Shown here piece by piece: positions 36,011 to 49,331 of a DNA stretch of 64,000 nucleotides (position 1 is the stretch's first letter; every line of letters starts with the position of its first letter). Origin of the DNA: Delphinapterus leucas (Eukaryota > Chordata > Mammalia > Artiodactyla > Monodontidae); assembly GCF_002288925.2 (NCBI RefSeq), contig NW_022098076.1, positions 64,937,566-65,001,565 of the forward strand, given 5' to 3'. The notes beneath the pieces were generated by a model. It had not been told where the DNA came from, did not search any database, and saw only the letters and a list, made by a program, of their open reading frames with translations. Both the position numbers and the translations under genes were made by a program.

Positions 36011-38489
36011 TTGCATCATCAGTAGAAAACCATATAGCTATTATCATAATTATTAATACTTCTACAATATCAGAGTAATTTGTAAGGTAAAAAAACCCTC
36101 TTTAAGGTGTTAAAGAAGAAAGCTATAAGGATTTGCCTAGGCTGTAAATATAAAAACTATTAGAGCTTCACATATCCCATTTTCTAGAATATTATTAAAG
36201 TAAGCCTGAACTTTGTATTTGATTTCAGTTGATGGGATTTGGCAGGTTCATTCTCCACTGCCCAGAATACAGAGCTGGCTCTTCCTGTTGTCATCCAGTA
36301 TTTGCTGTGTTTTCCTCTGGTAGAAATCACAGGTCCTAGATCCTTGAGACATCTAGCAATTTGGATTTTGTTTCCTTGTACTATTTAAGCAAAATTAAGA
36401 TCCGAAAGGTGGTGTTGGATTTTACCTCCAGTGTAAAAATAGCAACTGTTTTCCATAGCCTTTTGCATCTGAGTTTGTGAGCGTATTGGAGATGCTGCTA
36501 CATGCACATTTCAACAACAAAGCACACAATAGCTGTTACCATTAGCTAACAGATTTTGCTTTAACTCTCATCTGTTGCTCAGACGCTATTGACTTAGTTT
36601 CTTGTTTAAAAAAGATTGATTGCTCTAAGGATCTCGAGGAGTTGGATGTGGCTTTGCTCTTGCTTGTGGGAAGCTAAGTGTTGTGTGCTTTTCTGATATT
36701 CACTGGCCGCTTTTGTGTTGATGACATGTAGTAGCACAGTTTAGCTCAGTTAATTTAACCTACTTCCTATCGTTTTGAAAAAATGATGGGGGGGTCTCAT
36801 TAATTCCCATCTTTACATTTGTTGTCTGATTCCAGTATGCATATGTTTTGTTGATTGCAGAATTACCTCTTGGCACATTCAACTATGGCTCTTACACAGG
36901 CTGTGAATTATTGTATGTTGAAATTATTGAATTATTGTATATTGAAAAATACACAGCTTAAAACCTACCAACTTTGGTAGTTTCCCTGTATGCTGTTACC
37001 TGCTGTTGAAAGAGAAGTTTAGAGGATCAAGATGCTTACATTTTTCCATTATGTGTTTCCTGTACTCTTCATGACACTACCCTGTAGAAAAGACCACCGG
37101 TGGCTTCTTGCAGCCAAAGGGTGAAGTTCAAACCCCTCCAAAAACAGCCCAATGGCTGTCAGCCCTACTCTGCCTTCCTGGGGTCTAGTAGATGTTTTCT
37201 AAGCACTGAAGAAAAATATCTTTTGGCTAAGAAAATCTTGCCCTGTCTAGAGTGGGAAATTCAAAAGTCAGTTCTTGATTTATCAGTTATTTAATAAACT
37301 TGTCAATCCTTATATTCTTTAAGCTGAATTCTGTCACAGATTTGTGTTGAAAATCCATTCCTTTACATCATAGCAGCTATTGTCTCCTCTTGATATTATA
37401 GACCACTCACTCTGAAAACCTCTGGCCTATCAACTTGTTCTGGACCCTAAATGGAAAGGCTTGATGGCGATCAAGTATCTTTCTCTATACCCTTGGTCTG
37501 CCCAGGAAACTCCTTTTTTAATGGATTAACAAAGAACAAAGAGTAAAGCCTGCCAATCGGAATTTCGTTTCTGATTTTAGTATGTTTGCCCATATTCATT
37601 TGATCAGTAATATTGTTGAATACCTCCTCTTTGCCAAGCACATTCACAATTATTCTTCATTTATTTAACACCATTTATTGAAGGCCTACTTTGCATCAAG
37701 CCCTGTTCTAGGCACTGGGCATACAGCAGTAAATCTCTGCTTTAATGGTACTTCTTTTATCTTCACAAAGGAAGAAAAAAATCAAAGACTTTTGAATTCC
37801 TTGTGGTGAGTTTAAACCAAAAACAAAGCATGTAAGCTATCTATAACAATGAATTTCCCAGGGACTGGTGTGATGTTTGCCTAGGATACAACTCGAGGGA
37901 ATCAACAGTCAATTTATATGGTGCTGAACAAGACCTCCTGGCCATGGCTCTTACGGAATTTATATTCCAGTGAGGGAGAGAGAATAAAGAACTCACTCAA
38001 AATAAATGAGATTATTTCAGGCTCTAGTAGGTGCTATGAAGAAGGTAGAATCAGAAGGGATGGTGTCATGTCACCCTCAGTAACTGGCTACCAGCCTGAT
38101 AGAGTGTGCATCTGCACAGGCTACACTGAATTTCCAGCAGATATGTTATCAGAACTTAGCACGCTGGGGTACTAATGCCAAATCACCTTATTCCTGCTTT
38201 TTTTTTTTTCCCATTTTTGCATCATATGAATATGGGAAGATTATTTTTAAACCAGTTTCACGTAAAGTTGTAACAAAGAGGTAACCCCAATTGTGTATGT
38301 TTTAGTATACATGATACCTGAAGTATCATTTTGAAGTGATGATACTTCATACCTGAAGTAAACATTTTAGAGACACATGGTCTGTAATCTGAATGGTGAA
38401 CCTGATATGCAGCTGCTTATATTTAACTCTGCTCCTCGCAGCCCCACAGTTGGATATTCTTTATTGTTTCTTCCTAACTCAGCTAATGC

Positions 38490-39146
38490 AGGTATACCTC
38501 AGGAATACACTGGTTCAGTTTCTACATTGAAAAAGTAAAATCATGAACCCTAATGACAAAGGTATTTTTTAAAACACAGAGGCAGCAACTTTTATTTCTA
38601 AACTTTGCAAATGGTAAAGCATCTATGTTTCACCCACTTTTTGCTCAAATATACTACAAGCATGCCTCGTTTGTTTGTGCTTCACTTTATTTTACTTTGC
38701 AGATACTGTATTTTTCACCAGTTGAAGTTTTGTGGCAACCCTGCCCCGAGCAAGTCTATTGGTGCCATTTTTCCAACAACATTGGCTCAGTTCATGTCTT
38801 TGTCTTTGTGTCACATTTTCATAATTTATGCAGTAGTTCAAACTTTTTCATTATTATTTATTTGTTATGGTGATCTGCGGTCAGTGTTCTTTGGTGTTAC
38901 TACTGCAAAAAGATAACTTGCTGAAGGCTCAGATGACGGTTAGCATATTTTAGCAATAAAGTATCCTTTAATTAAGGTGCGTACATTGTTGTTTTAGACA
39001 TAATGCTATTGCACATTTAATAGACCACAGTATAATATAAACATAACTTTTGTATGCACTGGGAAACCACAAAACTTGTGTGACTTGTTTTATTGCGCTA
39101 TCACAGCCGTAGTCTGGAACCGAACCTGCGGTATCTGCCTGTATAT
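38490..39146. mobile_element. Tigger1-like (pogo/Tc1) DNA transposon remnant
   Basis: It begins GCAGGTATACCTCAGGAATA and ends GAACCTGCGGTATCTGCCTG, giving degraded inverted ends of the Tigger type. Inside are TTTGTGGCAACCCTGCCCCG, GAGCAAGTCTATTGGTGCCA and TTGCACATTTAATAGACCAC, which I recognise from Tigger1 consensus. No transposase frame survives. Confidence 0.8.
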
Positions 39147-39319
39147 ATCTTATTGAAACTAGGGCAACTCTATATAATGACATCTGCTGTGAATTATTTT
39201 TAAAAGAACACTCCTACACATACTCACACACACACACACCCACCCTCATCCACCACCACCACCACAAACAGCACAGACATCACTGCCACCAAATTCTTAA
39301 CTGAATTGAAAATCCGCCC

Positions 39320-39450
39320 CTTACAGACTCTGTGGCCTTCATTAATCCCTTTGAGTCTCAGTCTGCTCATCAGTAAATTGGGGATAATAACGCATCCTCT
39401 CTGAGTTGTGAAGTTTTATGAGCAAAGCTATTAGTGTGGTGCTTGGCTTG
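39320..39450 (+). mobile_element. MIR SINE fragment
   Basis: TGAGTCTCAGTCTGCTCATC, AGTAAATTGGGGATAATAAC and TTAGTGTGGTGCTTGGC follow MIR. Confidence 0.75.
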
Positions 39451-42400
39451 ATAGACTTCCCTTCTTGTCTTCCCTCGAGGCCCCACCCCAGAGAGCCAAC
39501 CATCAGATATTGCCTTTCACTTGGAGCCCACTAAATTTCTGCTTCGATTTTTTTACTTTTCCTCCAATTGCTATTATGTATTTCAGGTGGCTATGCTGTC
39601 CTTAGCCTGGACAATTTTGCATAGTAAACTCTAAGAAGTAATGATAAAACTAAAATCATTCAATCATTTATATTTTATAAACTTTGGGTCACCCTGTTCT
39701 AAATGTAACCATGAACTATTTTTAAAGGTTATTTCATCACTTGGTGATGGAAAACTTTCTATTGAATTAATTCAGTAAAACTTTCTATTGCTAAATACAA
39801 ATGGAGAATGGACTCAGATGGAGAATCAGGTTTTTTTGTTTTGCTTTCTTTTTTCTTTTTTTTTCCTTCTCCCAGTATTTCAGATCAGAAGGTATGGATG
39901 GGTTTTGGACTTATTCCTAATGCATGGCTCAGAGTTATTTCATTGGACTGCCTTGGAAGTTGTCTTATAATACATTACCCATAAAGATACATTTTGACTT
40001 GATTTTTAAATTAGGTTAGATAGACTGAATACTTAAATCTCCAGGGAGCATGACATCTCTGTCCTCCATTTCTGCTCCTTACCTTGATCCCATAATGGCT
40101 GTTATAGGTTTATAGGTCTCGTGTACAATAAGTATAATGCAGCCATGCCTGTCATTACCTCTTTCTAGATAGTGGTTGTAAAATGTTCAATTTTATGGGT
40201 ATGAAGGGTAACCTAGCTAATGTAACCAGACCAGTGAAATTGTAACAGTCATTTCCCCAAAGGCAAAAGGCCAGAGCACAGGCTAGCGTTAAGGTGCTTG
40301 GTTTCAGGAAGTAGAGGCCAGTTGGAAACATGAAATTTCAGATGAAAAATGAAAGTCAAAGTGGGTCAGAGTTCGTAATTCAGCTTCGAGCTGGATATGG
40401 AAATACAGTGAAAACACAGTGCCTTGCGGATCAGGGTAAAATGCCTGTAGATACTGAGCCTGAAAGAAATATATGACTGTGGCAAAAAAATAAATGTGCG
40501 TGTCAAAGGCTACTTCCTGGTGCAGCCATGCGTCCTCCACGGCTGTCTATGATTGCAGAGGAAAAGAAACAGAAGATGAAAACACACTGGAATTTAGTTA
40601 TCCTCATTTTTTGCCTCTTTGGTAACTGAATTTTCTCACCTCACAATCCATCTTAAATTATTTACTTTCTCTTCCACAGTATGAGCCATGAATATTTCGT
40701 TTCTTCGTTTTGTTAATTTGCCAGTTTTCCTTTGAGCTAAGTGGCCTAGCAATTTTAATTTTTCATTTGAGTTGGGAAGAGCAATGACCCTTTTTTTTTT
40801 TCATTATTACTATCACAGGGCTGGACTCAGAGTGCTACTTTTTATGACCAGCAGTGTTGAGCCCATAATAGAAATGCAAAGTAGAGAGTGTAATATACCG
40901 ATATTGACTTCCATTAAACCCAGTGGTGTGATAGCTGATAATATTTATATATTTATGTATTATACATCCTAGCTTTTGTTCATTTGCAGCTAAGCACCAG
41001 AGGGGAAAATTAGCCTCATAATATGAATAGATTGTGAACAGCAGAATGCAAAGAATCCGAGAGGGAGCTTCTATGAATAGGACAAGCAGTATAAAATGAT
41101 GGAGAGAGATGCAAGTATGGTAACTAAAAAGTATAGATTAAATTTGGATCAGACAAATTTAGGATTGCTTGGTCGGCATTTATTTCTTAACTAAAAGACG
41201 ACCCAGAGACAGATGGGCTACACCTCTGATAGGCTGAGTGCCGACAAATGAGCTGCTATGGTGCCCAGCATGCAGAGTTTGTTTGGTGTCTGACTTTTTT
41301 TTTTTTCAGCTGTCAAGCATGTCTGCAAATGTTTCTTTATCGTTCTTTATTTTTTTGGAGGGGTGTATGTGTTCAATGGAGGGACGAGGGGCATTGATGG
41401 AGTTAATTAGTATAAAAGTGTATGGGTAGCTTGTTTTCAAAATCATTTTAAAATCTGATGGCTGTTCATAGCCTTCCCCTCCTACCCTATGTAAACTTGG
41501 TTACTCGGTAGTTCTGTTCGTGGCTGTCCAAAGCAAGATGATTTTCTCATACTTATCACAATAAAAAATTATCACATAGAATGTCAACCAAAAGGCTATT
41601 TGTTTAATTAGGGTTCTCTTCTCCTCTTAATATGTGTGCATAGCTCCCATTAACATTAATGTGATTACCAAAGAGCACTGAAGAAGAATAGACCCGTTTA
41701 CCTCATTCCTTCTCTTGGATAATGAGGTTTAGATTTGTTAACAGATCAGAACAAAAGTCCAGTGGAAAAAAAAATTGGCTTAACTTTTAAAGAAATTGAT
41801 ATGCTAAAAAGAACTTTCACAAGCACTAAAGTGGAAGCTACACATTCATAAATAAACTTCATTAGCATCTAAGGTGAAATATAATCATTTAAGATGCTGG
41901 ATTAATAAAATGCAAAGGATTTCCTAATGGGCCCATTTGCATACTCATATTAAATAACAAAACACATTAATAACAGTTTTATTCATATATATAAACACTC
42001 GTAAGTTCCTAGTTGAGACTGTATTTGCCTAATTTGCTTTGTACCATGTCCAGCACAATGTCATGTCCTTGTAGGATGTTTACTTAATACTATTAGATAA
42101 TGACATGTATAGATTTAATAATTTGCTTGAAAGAAAAATGGACTTAGTTCTTTACTTTGCACCTTTTATCTGAGAACCTCAGTGTAATTCACTAACATCC
42201 ATCTTCCAGATGCATGGGAGATGAATGTGGTAAATAGCAAAGAACGAGACGTGGAGAAGTGAAACAGCCTTCCTGCAGACGGGCTTTGAACTGATAACAA
42301 TACCAAGACCCCTCCTGACCATTGCTCCCATTGTGTTAGCATTTAAAAATGCACTGACACCAGCCATAATTCTGTGTGTACTTTCATACACCCATAGTTC

Positions 42401-43139
42401 TTTATTTTCGCCATTTGTTGGGTTTTTATGTCTTAAGTCAATGTATAAAACAGCAACTTAGTAACATGAGATGGTTAATAATTAAGGTAAAAGGCTTGAA
42501 CCTTTGGCATAATAACTGTACCTGTTTTCCTCGTAGAATAAGAGGCCTCCCAGAACCATTAAAAACAGGTATAGGATATAAAAATACACAAATATTACTG
42601 GGTTGCACATCTAGAACTATTATCTCAACGATGCTAAATAACATCCATCAGGAGTTTGGAGACAGTCCAGTTTTGTTTCTTCAGCTAGCTGTCGGTCATT
42701 TCTGCACGGTGGCCCGGCCTCGCCTCAGCTTCATCATGTCTAAAATCTAATTCATCATTCACCCATCTAAGTCATGAGCTCATCCTGACTTCCCTGATTC
42801 TGTTTGAGGCACTGCCAGGAATCCTGTGACATCCGGGATGCCTCCCTCTTTCCATTCTCATTCTTCCATCAGCCAGCAATCCTGCTGATACTTGCAAAAT
42901 GTTGTCTCTTCCATCTGGGCCTTTTTTTTTTTTTTTTTTTTTTTTTTCCAATTTCCACTGCCATACTCTAATCACGGTCTTTGTTATCTGTGACTAGATG
43001 ACTTCAGTAGACACATAACCGATCTGCCTGCTTTCTTCCTTCCTTCATTCCAGTTCATCCCAGACAGAGGTACCAATCATTCATTCATTCAGTTATCAGA
43101 TACTTAATGAACACCTCATGCCCTAAAATGCAATACAGC

Positions 43140-43335
43140 ACAGTGGCCAAGAGCAGATCCTCTGGAGTCATTCTATTTAGGTTCAAATCCCAGCTCTGTT
43201 ATTTTTTCAACTAGTCCGTATTTCAGTTTCCTCTTTTGTGAAATTGGAATAATAATAATAGCATCTACCTAATAGTACATTAGATGATATATGAAAAATG
43301 CCTGATATATAGCACATCCTTAAAATATTAGTAGT
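43140..43335 (+). mobile_element. MIR SINE, near full length
   Basis: AGTGGCCAAGAGCAGATCCT, GGTTCAAATCCCAGCTCTGT, TTCAGTTTCCTCTTTTGTGA and the ATTGGAATAATAATAATAGC tail span the tRNA-like head to the core of MIR. Confidence 0.88.
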
Positions 43336-43367
43336 GTTTTGCTCTAGGAGCTGAGATGATTCCCAAT

Positions 43368-43545
43368 TACCTAGTAGTTCTCAAAAATCCAACTGTACTC
43401 TAGAGTTATCTACAGAGCTTGTTAAAGTTATAGATCACTGGACCTTATCATGAGATTCTGATTCATTAGGTCTAGGCTAGGGCTTGGGGCCCTCTGATGT
43501 TTCTGTTGCATCCAATCCCAGGAACCTCCATATGGGAACTACTAA
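43368..43545. mobile_element. MER5/MER20-type hAT-Charlie MITE
   Basis: TAGTAGTTCTCAAAAATCCA at the left and GGAACTACTAACT at the right form rough inverted ends. Inside, GAGCTTGTTAAAGTTATAGA and GATTCTGATTCATTAGGTCT follow this non-autonomous family. Confidence 0.7.
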
Positions 43546-46500
43546 CTTATAAAAAAAATTATTTAATTTGGCATTCAGTACCCTCTATATTCTTATTCAA
43601 ATTTATATTTCTATCATTGTTTTTTCCTGTTCCTTTCTGCAAACTCACCACTCCAGCCAGATTCCTCACTGTTACCCAAAACGAGTTTGTGGAGCCCTAA
43701 TGTGGCGCCCTCTGTTAGGATAACCTCCTTTCCTTCTCTGAGTCCTGCCAGGCTCCGAACCCACCTTAAGCCCCATCTCCTCATGAGTCCTTCTTTGACC
43801 TGCATGTCTCTCTCATCAAAACTCTACAGTTCGTGTCTCCTCAGTTAGTACTCCCCACAGGCTGACTCGGCTTTTAGTTTGGGTTTTACATGTCTGTCTC
43901 GTCCTCAGTGGGATTGTAAATTCCTTTAAGCAAAGGGACTTCCTCATGATGCTTTTCACTGTGTTGGCCTTTAATAAGCTTTTGCTGATTGACTGGTTTA
44001 TATGGTGTGCTAATTGGAGTAGACTGATTTGGATATTCATGTGTTGTGCCCTTTAGTAATTCTAGATAATAGTATTGAAAATAATGAAAACAGTGGAAGT
44101 GGTGCAAAAATAAGAAAAAGGGTGAACTGCATTGGGTGTTAATTTTTTATTTTAATTTCTGCTTGAAGAAAAAGTTGAAGGATGAGTTAACTGGTAATAG
44201 TAACCAGCTGTTCACCACCTCTACTGAGGACAGGGCTAGAGAAAATGGGCCAAAATCACCGTCAGAAAAAAATGAGGTTAGATACAGAAAAGAAGATGGT
44301 GTTAAGCACTGGAATGAGGCTTCTGAATAGGTGGTAGAATTGACCTCCCTGAAGTACTTTAACAGTAGGAAGGATGAATTTCCATCTAAAATGATATGAA
44401 AAAATTTGCCAGTCAGTTCATTACTTTAGTATCTATTAAATGCTACTCTGGGGAACCCCAGAAAAAGATATACAACATGAACCCTTTACTTAAATTTACT
44501 ATCTAATTAAGACGACCCATAAATATGAAATTATTAACAATGAAAACAGGATTTAAGATTAAGAGCCAAACTGTAAGGTTATGACCGTAATTATGGGTGG
44601 AATTCAGTTCTATACCCTCCAGCCCCTCTCTACGTCTCCATCCCTGAAAAGCTAACTCCAGGCCTTTTTTAAATAAATGGATTTTCAATATCTCATTCCA
44701 AACTGCTTCTTTAGGTTGAGCGGAGCAATCCCTAATCTTTTTTTTTGAAATAATTTATTCAATACTATTGACCAAGCCACTGCTAAGTACACGACACACA
44801 TGTTGAGACTAAGCAACCAATCTTTGATTTCTTTTCTTTCCTGACACATCTTTCATTCATACAACAAATATTGATTGATTGTCTAGTAAGTGTGGTTTTC
44901 AGTTTGGAGATAACCACAGTAAACAAGTCAGATGTGTTCTCTTGATACATGCAACCTTGCCTGAAAGTGTGGTAGGGCTCTGTTAAAGTGACATAAAATT
45001 TGCTAAGCTCCTTTTAAATAACCAGAGCATCCCTGAAGCCCATAAAACTGTGGTTAAACCATTAGCGGTGTCCTTAGTAAAAATATTGAAAGTAAGATGT
45101 CTCAGTATCTAAACTTAGCTGTGTAACTGCCTTCTTGAATGGAAGTTTTTACCTGCCTGAGAGATACGTACATTTTATACACTTGCAGTATGTGTATAAA
45201 TTATCATTGTGGTTATCAACTACTTGGCCATTGACTGAAAATGATTAGAGCGTAGATGTGTCTGTAGACGTAGATAAGGGTTGGTATCTGACAAGTCAGT
45301 TTCACAAGGTGAACTGTCACTGAATTGAAGGAACTAGCCCAAGACTATTAACGTTTAACTTGCCAAAGTAGAAAATCTAATTAGAGGCAAAATGAAAAAT
45401 TTGGCCTGTAAACATATTCACATTCAGTGTGTACTTTGGTCTCTGTTGGGGCGACCAGCTCATCCCAGTTTGAGCACTGAAAACTCCATGTCCCGGGAAT
45501 CTCCTCAGTTTTAGGCAAATAGGGACAGTGGATCACCGTAGTCTGCATTCCCAGTTAGATCTGATGATTCCCTAATTTCCCTCCCCATCTTTTGTTTATA
45601 TGCCACTATATAGTCATAAAATTCTTTGAAAAATAAAACAAAAATAAAAAGTAATTTTATTTTTACTACTACAAATTTAAAATATTTATACTAAAAATTA
45701 AAGAAATATATAAAAGAGCGGAAGCTATTAAGAAAAAAAAACTGGAATGAACCCTTCTATTGTCTTAGTTTTTTGTGCTTGTCTATACCTGAGCTGCTGT
45801 CTATTCTCCTAAGGCTTTCTTAGCAGCTAAAAAAAGCCACATAGCTCCAGAAATCAAAGTACAGATGTCTCAGCAGAGAATGACTAAAAGTAGCACCTCC
45901 ACATGCCCACAAAAGAATTCTTTAAAATATTATGTAATTCAAAACTCAAGAGAAAGCTGGAGGGTACCTGGACCAGAAATAACGGTTTATGACTGATTGC
46001 CAACAAAATCACCAGTGAACAGTAAAAACCCTAATTCTGGGGCTTTGGGTATTAGTTCCTCCCATTGATAAGTTTCTTCTCCCCCAGGGACTGTAATTTT
46101 CCACTTTAAATTTGACCTCTAGTCAATATATAGTAGAAAATCAATAGCATAGATTTGTTCTGCCTTCCTTTTGCCTCCTGGAATTTTCAAAGTATGTGAA
46201 GGAACAGTTTTTATGATGAAGATGGACTGTAAAATGAAAGAGGTAGCTTGGACCAATTTTCTAGACCTTTGACAGAGACACTACACCAGACTACCCATGC
46301 CACCTTCTCTACGTTTCTGTCATGCCTTTGTTATCCGCAATATACCAGGGTATTTAACATCAACAGTGATATGATTACTGACATACTTTTGTAAAGACTC
46401 TTTGGCAAATTAATTGGAATTTGCTATCAGAATATTTTCCTATTTATTCTACCTTCTCCCCTTAATTGTGTTTTACTACTTTCAACTGCAACTTCTTTTC

Positions 46501-48928
46501 TCATACTGTGACTTGAGTAGAGGGAAATGGGGAAGAAACTCACAGAAACACAAGAGTAATCCAAAAACCTAAGCATTCAACGTATATACAGATAATTGTT
46601 CTTGCATTGTTAAAAGTAAGCATAGGTGCCAAGGAACCTCTGCAACAAATGCAGACGTGGGGACGAGCTAGGTCATTCTCCCTCCCGCGGGCAGATTCAG
46701 CTCCCTCCCGTGACAGTTTGAATCCTTTGGTCAGCCTTCCAACTCCAGCTCACCCAACATCTTCTCAATCTCAATATGCTCAGGACACACTTTGTGGAAA
46801 AGTCTGATTACTCTAGACTTGCATTGGAATTGGTCTGGATCATCTTGGTATTTTCCACTGGTTTTATATCACCTTGAGTATGAGATCCATGTCTTAGGAA
46901 TTTTTGTTTTCTTCCAGGTACCTCTGCCTTTGCTTCATTTTTTTCTCCTTTTGCCTTCCCCACATGTCTTCTCATAAATGTAGCCCAGTTCTCAGGTTCC
47001 TCCTGGTCCTAGTCTCCTGAATGAAACACGGAAATAGATTATCAGTAGTCTCTCCCCTGACCCTGGTCAGCTTTGTGTAATTGCTCTTCACTTCGGGCAT
47101 CTGGTAGCCGCACCACAGAACTCAGTAAACTACGGAGCTGAGTAACCATGACTCTTAAACAAGTGCTGCCTTCATTGCTTTTACTCTGGAGTCTTCCTGG
47201 TAGCATTGCCTAGTACCCCTGGTCCCGTGTGGGTCCCGCTTTGAACCCTATCATCCTAGACTAGAGTCCTGGTGTAGTGGGACTCGGTTATTTCTGACAG
47301 GTCACACCCAGAACACTCGTTCCTGGCTCCATCTCTAGCCGCATATGTCTACTTTCAGAATAGTTTTTTTTGAACCTCATGCATCTTATCTGACTTTCAT
47401 GTATTCACCTGTCATTTGTTTTCTTCACTGCCATGGCCTGTGCTGCTTATGGAATATGCCTGCACTTCTAGACTAGTTTGCTGACCTCTCTAAGGCGTCC
47501 TCCATATCTTTGTGTGATTCCTCCAGCCTTTATCCATCCTGGTTAGTAGGACTCTATCTAATCCCCTTCCCCAGTAACTCTATGGTGTTGGGCGTATCTG
47601 ACACCAAATTTGCTATTGCTCACTGCCTTGCCCGTTATATGCATTCAACAATGGATTACTGAGTTAATTCTTGATTCTAAGAAATCTATTCTAAAAATAG
47701 TAACTGACAATCAGTTTCTACTTGCAGATGCTTCAATAGGCTGACTTGATTTTGAAATAACAGTTGATATTTTTTCTCTTGTTGTTGTTGTTTATTTTAA
47801 TCCGAGGTTTTCATTTTGAAAAACTCAAGTATTAATTCTGAAAGGGAGAAACAAATCCTTTCAGTACTGGAATCTCTGACAGAAGGAACTCTCTTCATTT
47901 GGAAATACAGGTTAAACCTACTGATAAGCTCTGCTCTTAAGTTTTGCATTTTCAGTATTAAACTTTAAATCTATCATGTTTTATTCCAAAAGAGATGTAT
48001 CAACATAAAGAGAAATAGTGGTAGGTTATAGCATGCAGTAGAAATTCTAATAGACTGTTTAACAATAATATGGCAGGCAGATACCATTTTAATCAGTATT
48101 GTCATTAGCGACTGTCAATAGAGAGGATGAGATGTTCTAGTCTTTGTGAATTATGATTTAGGGCTGGCACAGCAGTCACACTGAAGTATATTTATTTTAC
48201 AATATAGAGACATTGATTAAATGCACATGGCATCTCAAATACAGTTGACATTTTAAGTCAAAACTATTACAGACACACAGCCATTCATTTAAGCTGTTGC
48301 TCTAAAAATGTGTCTCAACCGATTGTTGATGGAAGAAAGTCTAGCTGGGCCAATATTTCAATAAGCTGATTCCTTATTTTTACTGACCTATATAGCCTGG
48401 GGGTGATTTGCCTCCTTTGGGCAGTCATATTATTTTTCTGTATCTGGTGAAAATAGTCCCTTATGTATATACACATGGGTTCTAGGTTGCTCAGAAAGTG
48501 TTCTCTTACTAGGACTAAAATCATTTGGGGGTTCTTTCCATAGTTCTCCATTCCTTCTCTGAAAAGTCTTGCCTGCTAGCCTACCAACCTGCTTAGGAAT
48601 TGAATCTAAATACTTGATGACAGCTGTAGCTGAAACATTACTATCGTTTAGGGATGATGGTTTTTGTAATGTATATTGTTGCTCATTGCCAGTAGACCAG
48701 TGACTTTAAACAGTGTAAGTGTTTGAGTATTGATTGTTGATTTACAAGATTGAGCCAATAGTAATTGTGTCTAAGAGCATCCTTATATACTAAGTCTATA
48801 AATTCTTTGATCTGTTTTCTCATTTATGTCTTTTTAACCTCAGAACTTACTTAGATTTAAAAAAAATTTATTATGAAATAATTTTAGACTTACAGAAAAG
48901 TTACAAAATATATAAAGAATTCTTATGT

Positions 48929-49289
48929 GGGCTTCCCTGGTGGCGCAGTGGTTGAGAGTCCGCCTGCCGATGCAGGGGACACGGGTTCGTGCCCCGGTCC
49001 GGGAAGATCCCACATGCCGCGGAGCAGCTGGGCCCGTGAGCCATGGCCGCTGGGCCTGCGCGTCCGGAGCCTGCGCTCCGCAACGGGAGAGGCCACAACA
49101 GTGAGAGGCCCGCATACCGCTAAAAAAAANNNNNNNNNNNNNNNNNNNNNNNNNNNNNNNNNNNNNNNNNNNNNNNNNNNNNNNNNNNNNNNNNNNNNNN
49201 NNNNNNNNNNNNNNNNNNNNNNNNNNNNNAGAGAGGCAGGGTGCTCGCCGACTCAAGGGAGGACAAAAAAAAAATAAGAGACACCCACA

Positions 49290-49317
<28 letters not shown>
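48929..49317 (+). mobile_element. Young CHR-type SINE containing an assembly gap
   Basis: It starts GGGCTTCCCTGGTGGCGCAG and reaches its poly-A at 49122. A perfect 14-bp target-site duplication, AAAGAATTCTTATG, lies at 48914-48927 and 49318-49331, so everything between belongs to the insertion. A gap and odd sequence (AGAGAGGCAGGGTGCTCGCC...) sit in the tail, followed by a long A-run. Confidence 0.92.
49130..49229. other. Assembly gap of exactly 100 N
   Basis: The run of N is 100 bases, the usual placeholder for a gap of unknown size. It begins inside the poly-A tail of a SINE. Confidence 0.99.
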
Positions 49318-49322
<5 letters not shown>

Positions 49323-49331
49323 ATTCTTATG

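Larger units (their letters stand above)
33386..38489. other. PARD3B: Intronic DNA downstream of the PARD3B exons
   Basis: No further exon is recognised. The stretch contains MIRs (33.7 and 35.4 kb), a TC/TG microsatellite (35.0 kb), an LTR-like repeat (35.6-36.0 kb) and plain AT-rich sequence. The open frames at 33944-34379 run on both strands and match nothing I know. Confidence 0.6.
39147..48913. other. Intronic DNA, no gene recognised
   Basis: This segment holds MIRs (39.3 and 43.1 kb), a hAT-type MITE (43.4 kb), a run of 23 T near 42921-42947, and L2-like pieces near 43.6-44.0 kb. An AT-rich stretch at 41.6-42.1 kb contains an octamer-type ATTTGCATA. No coding frame is supported. Confidence 0.55.
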
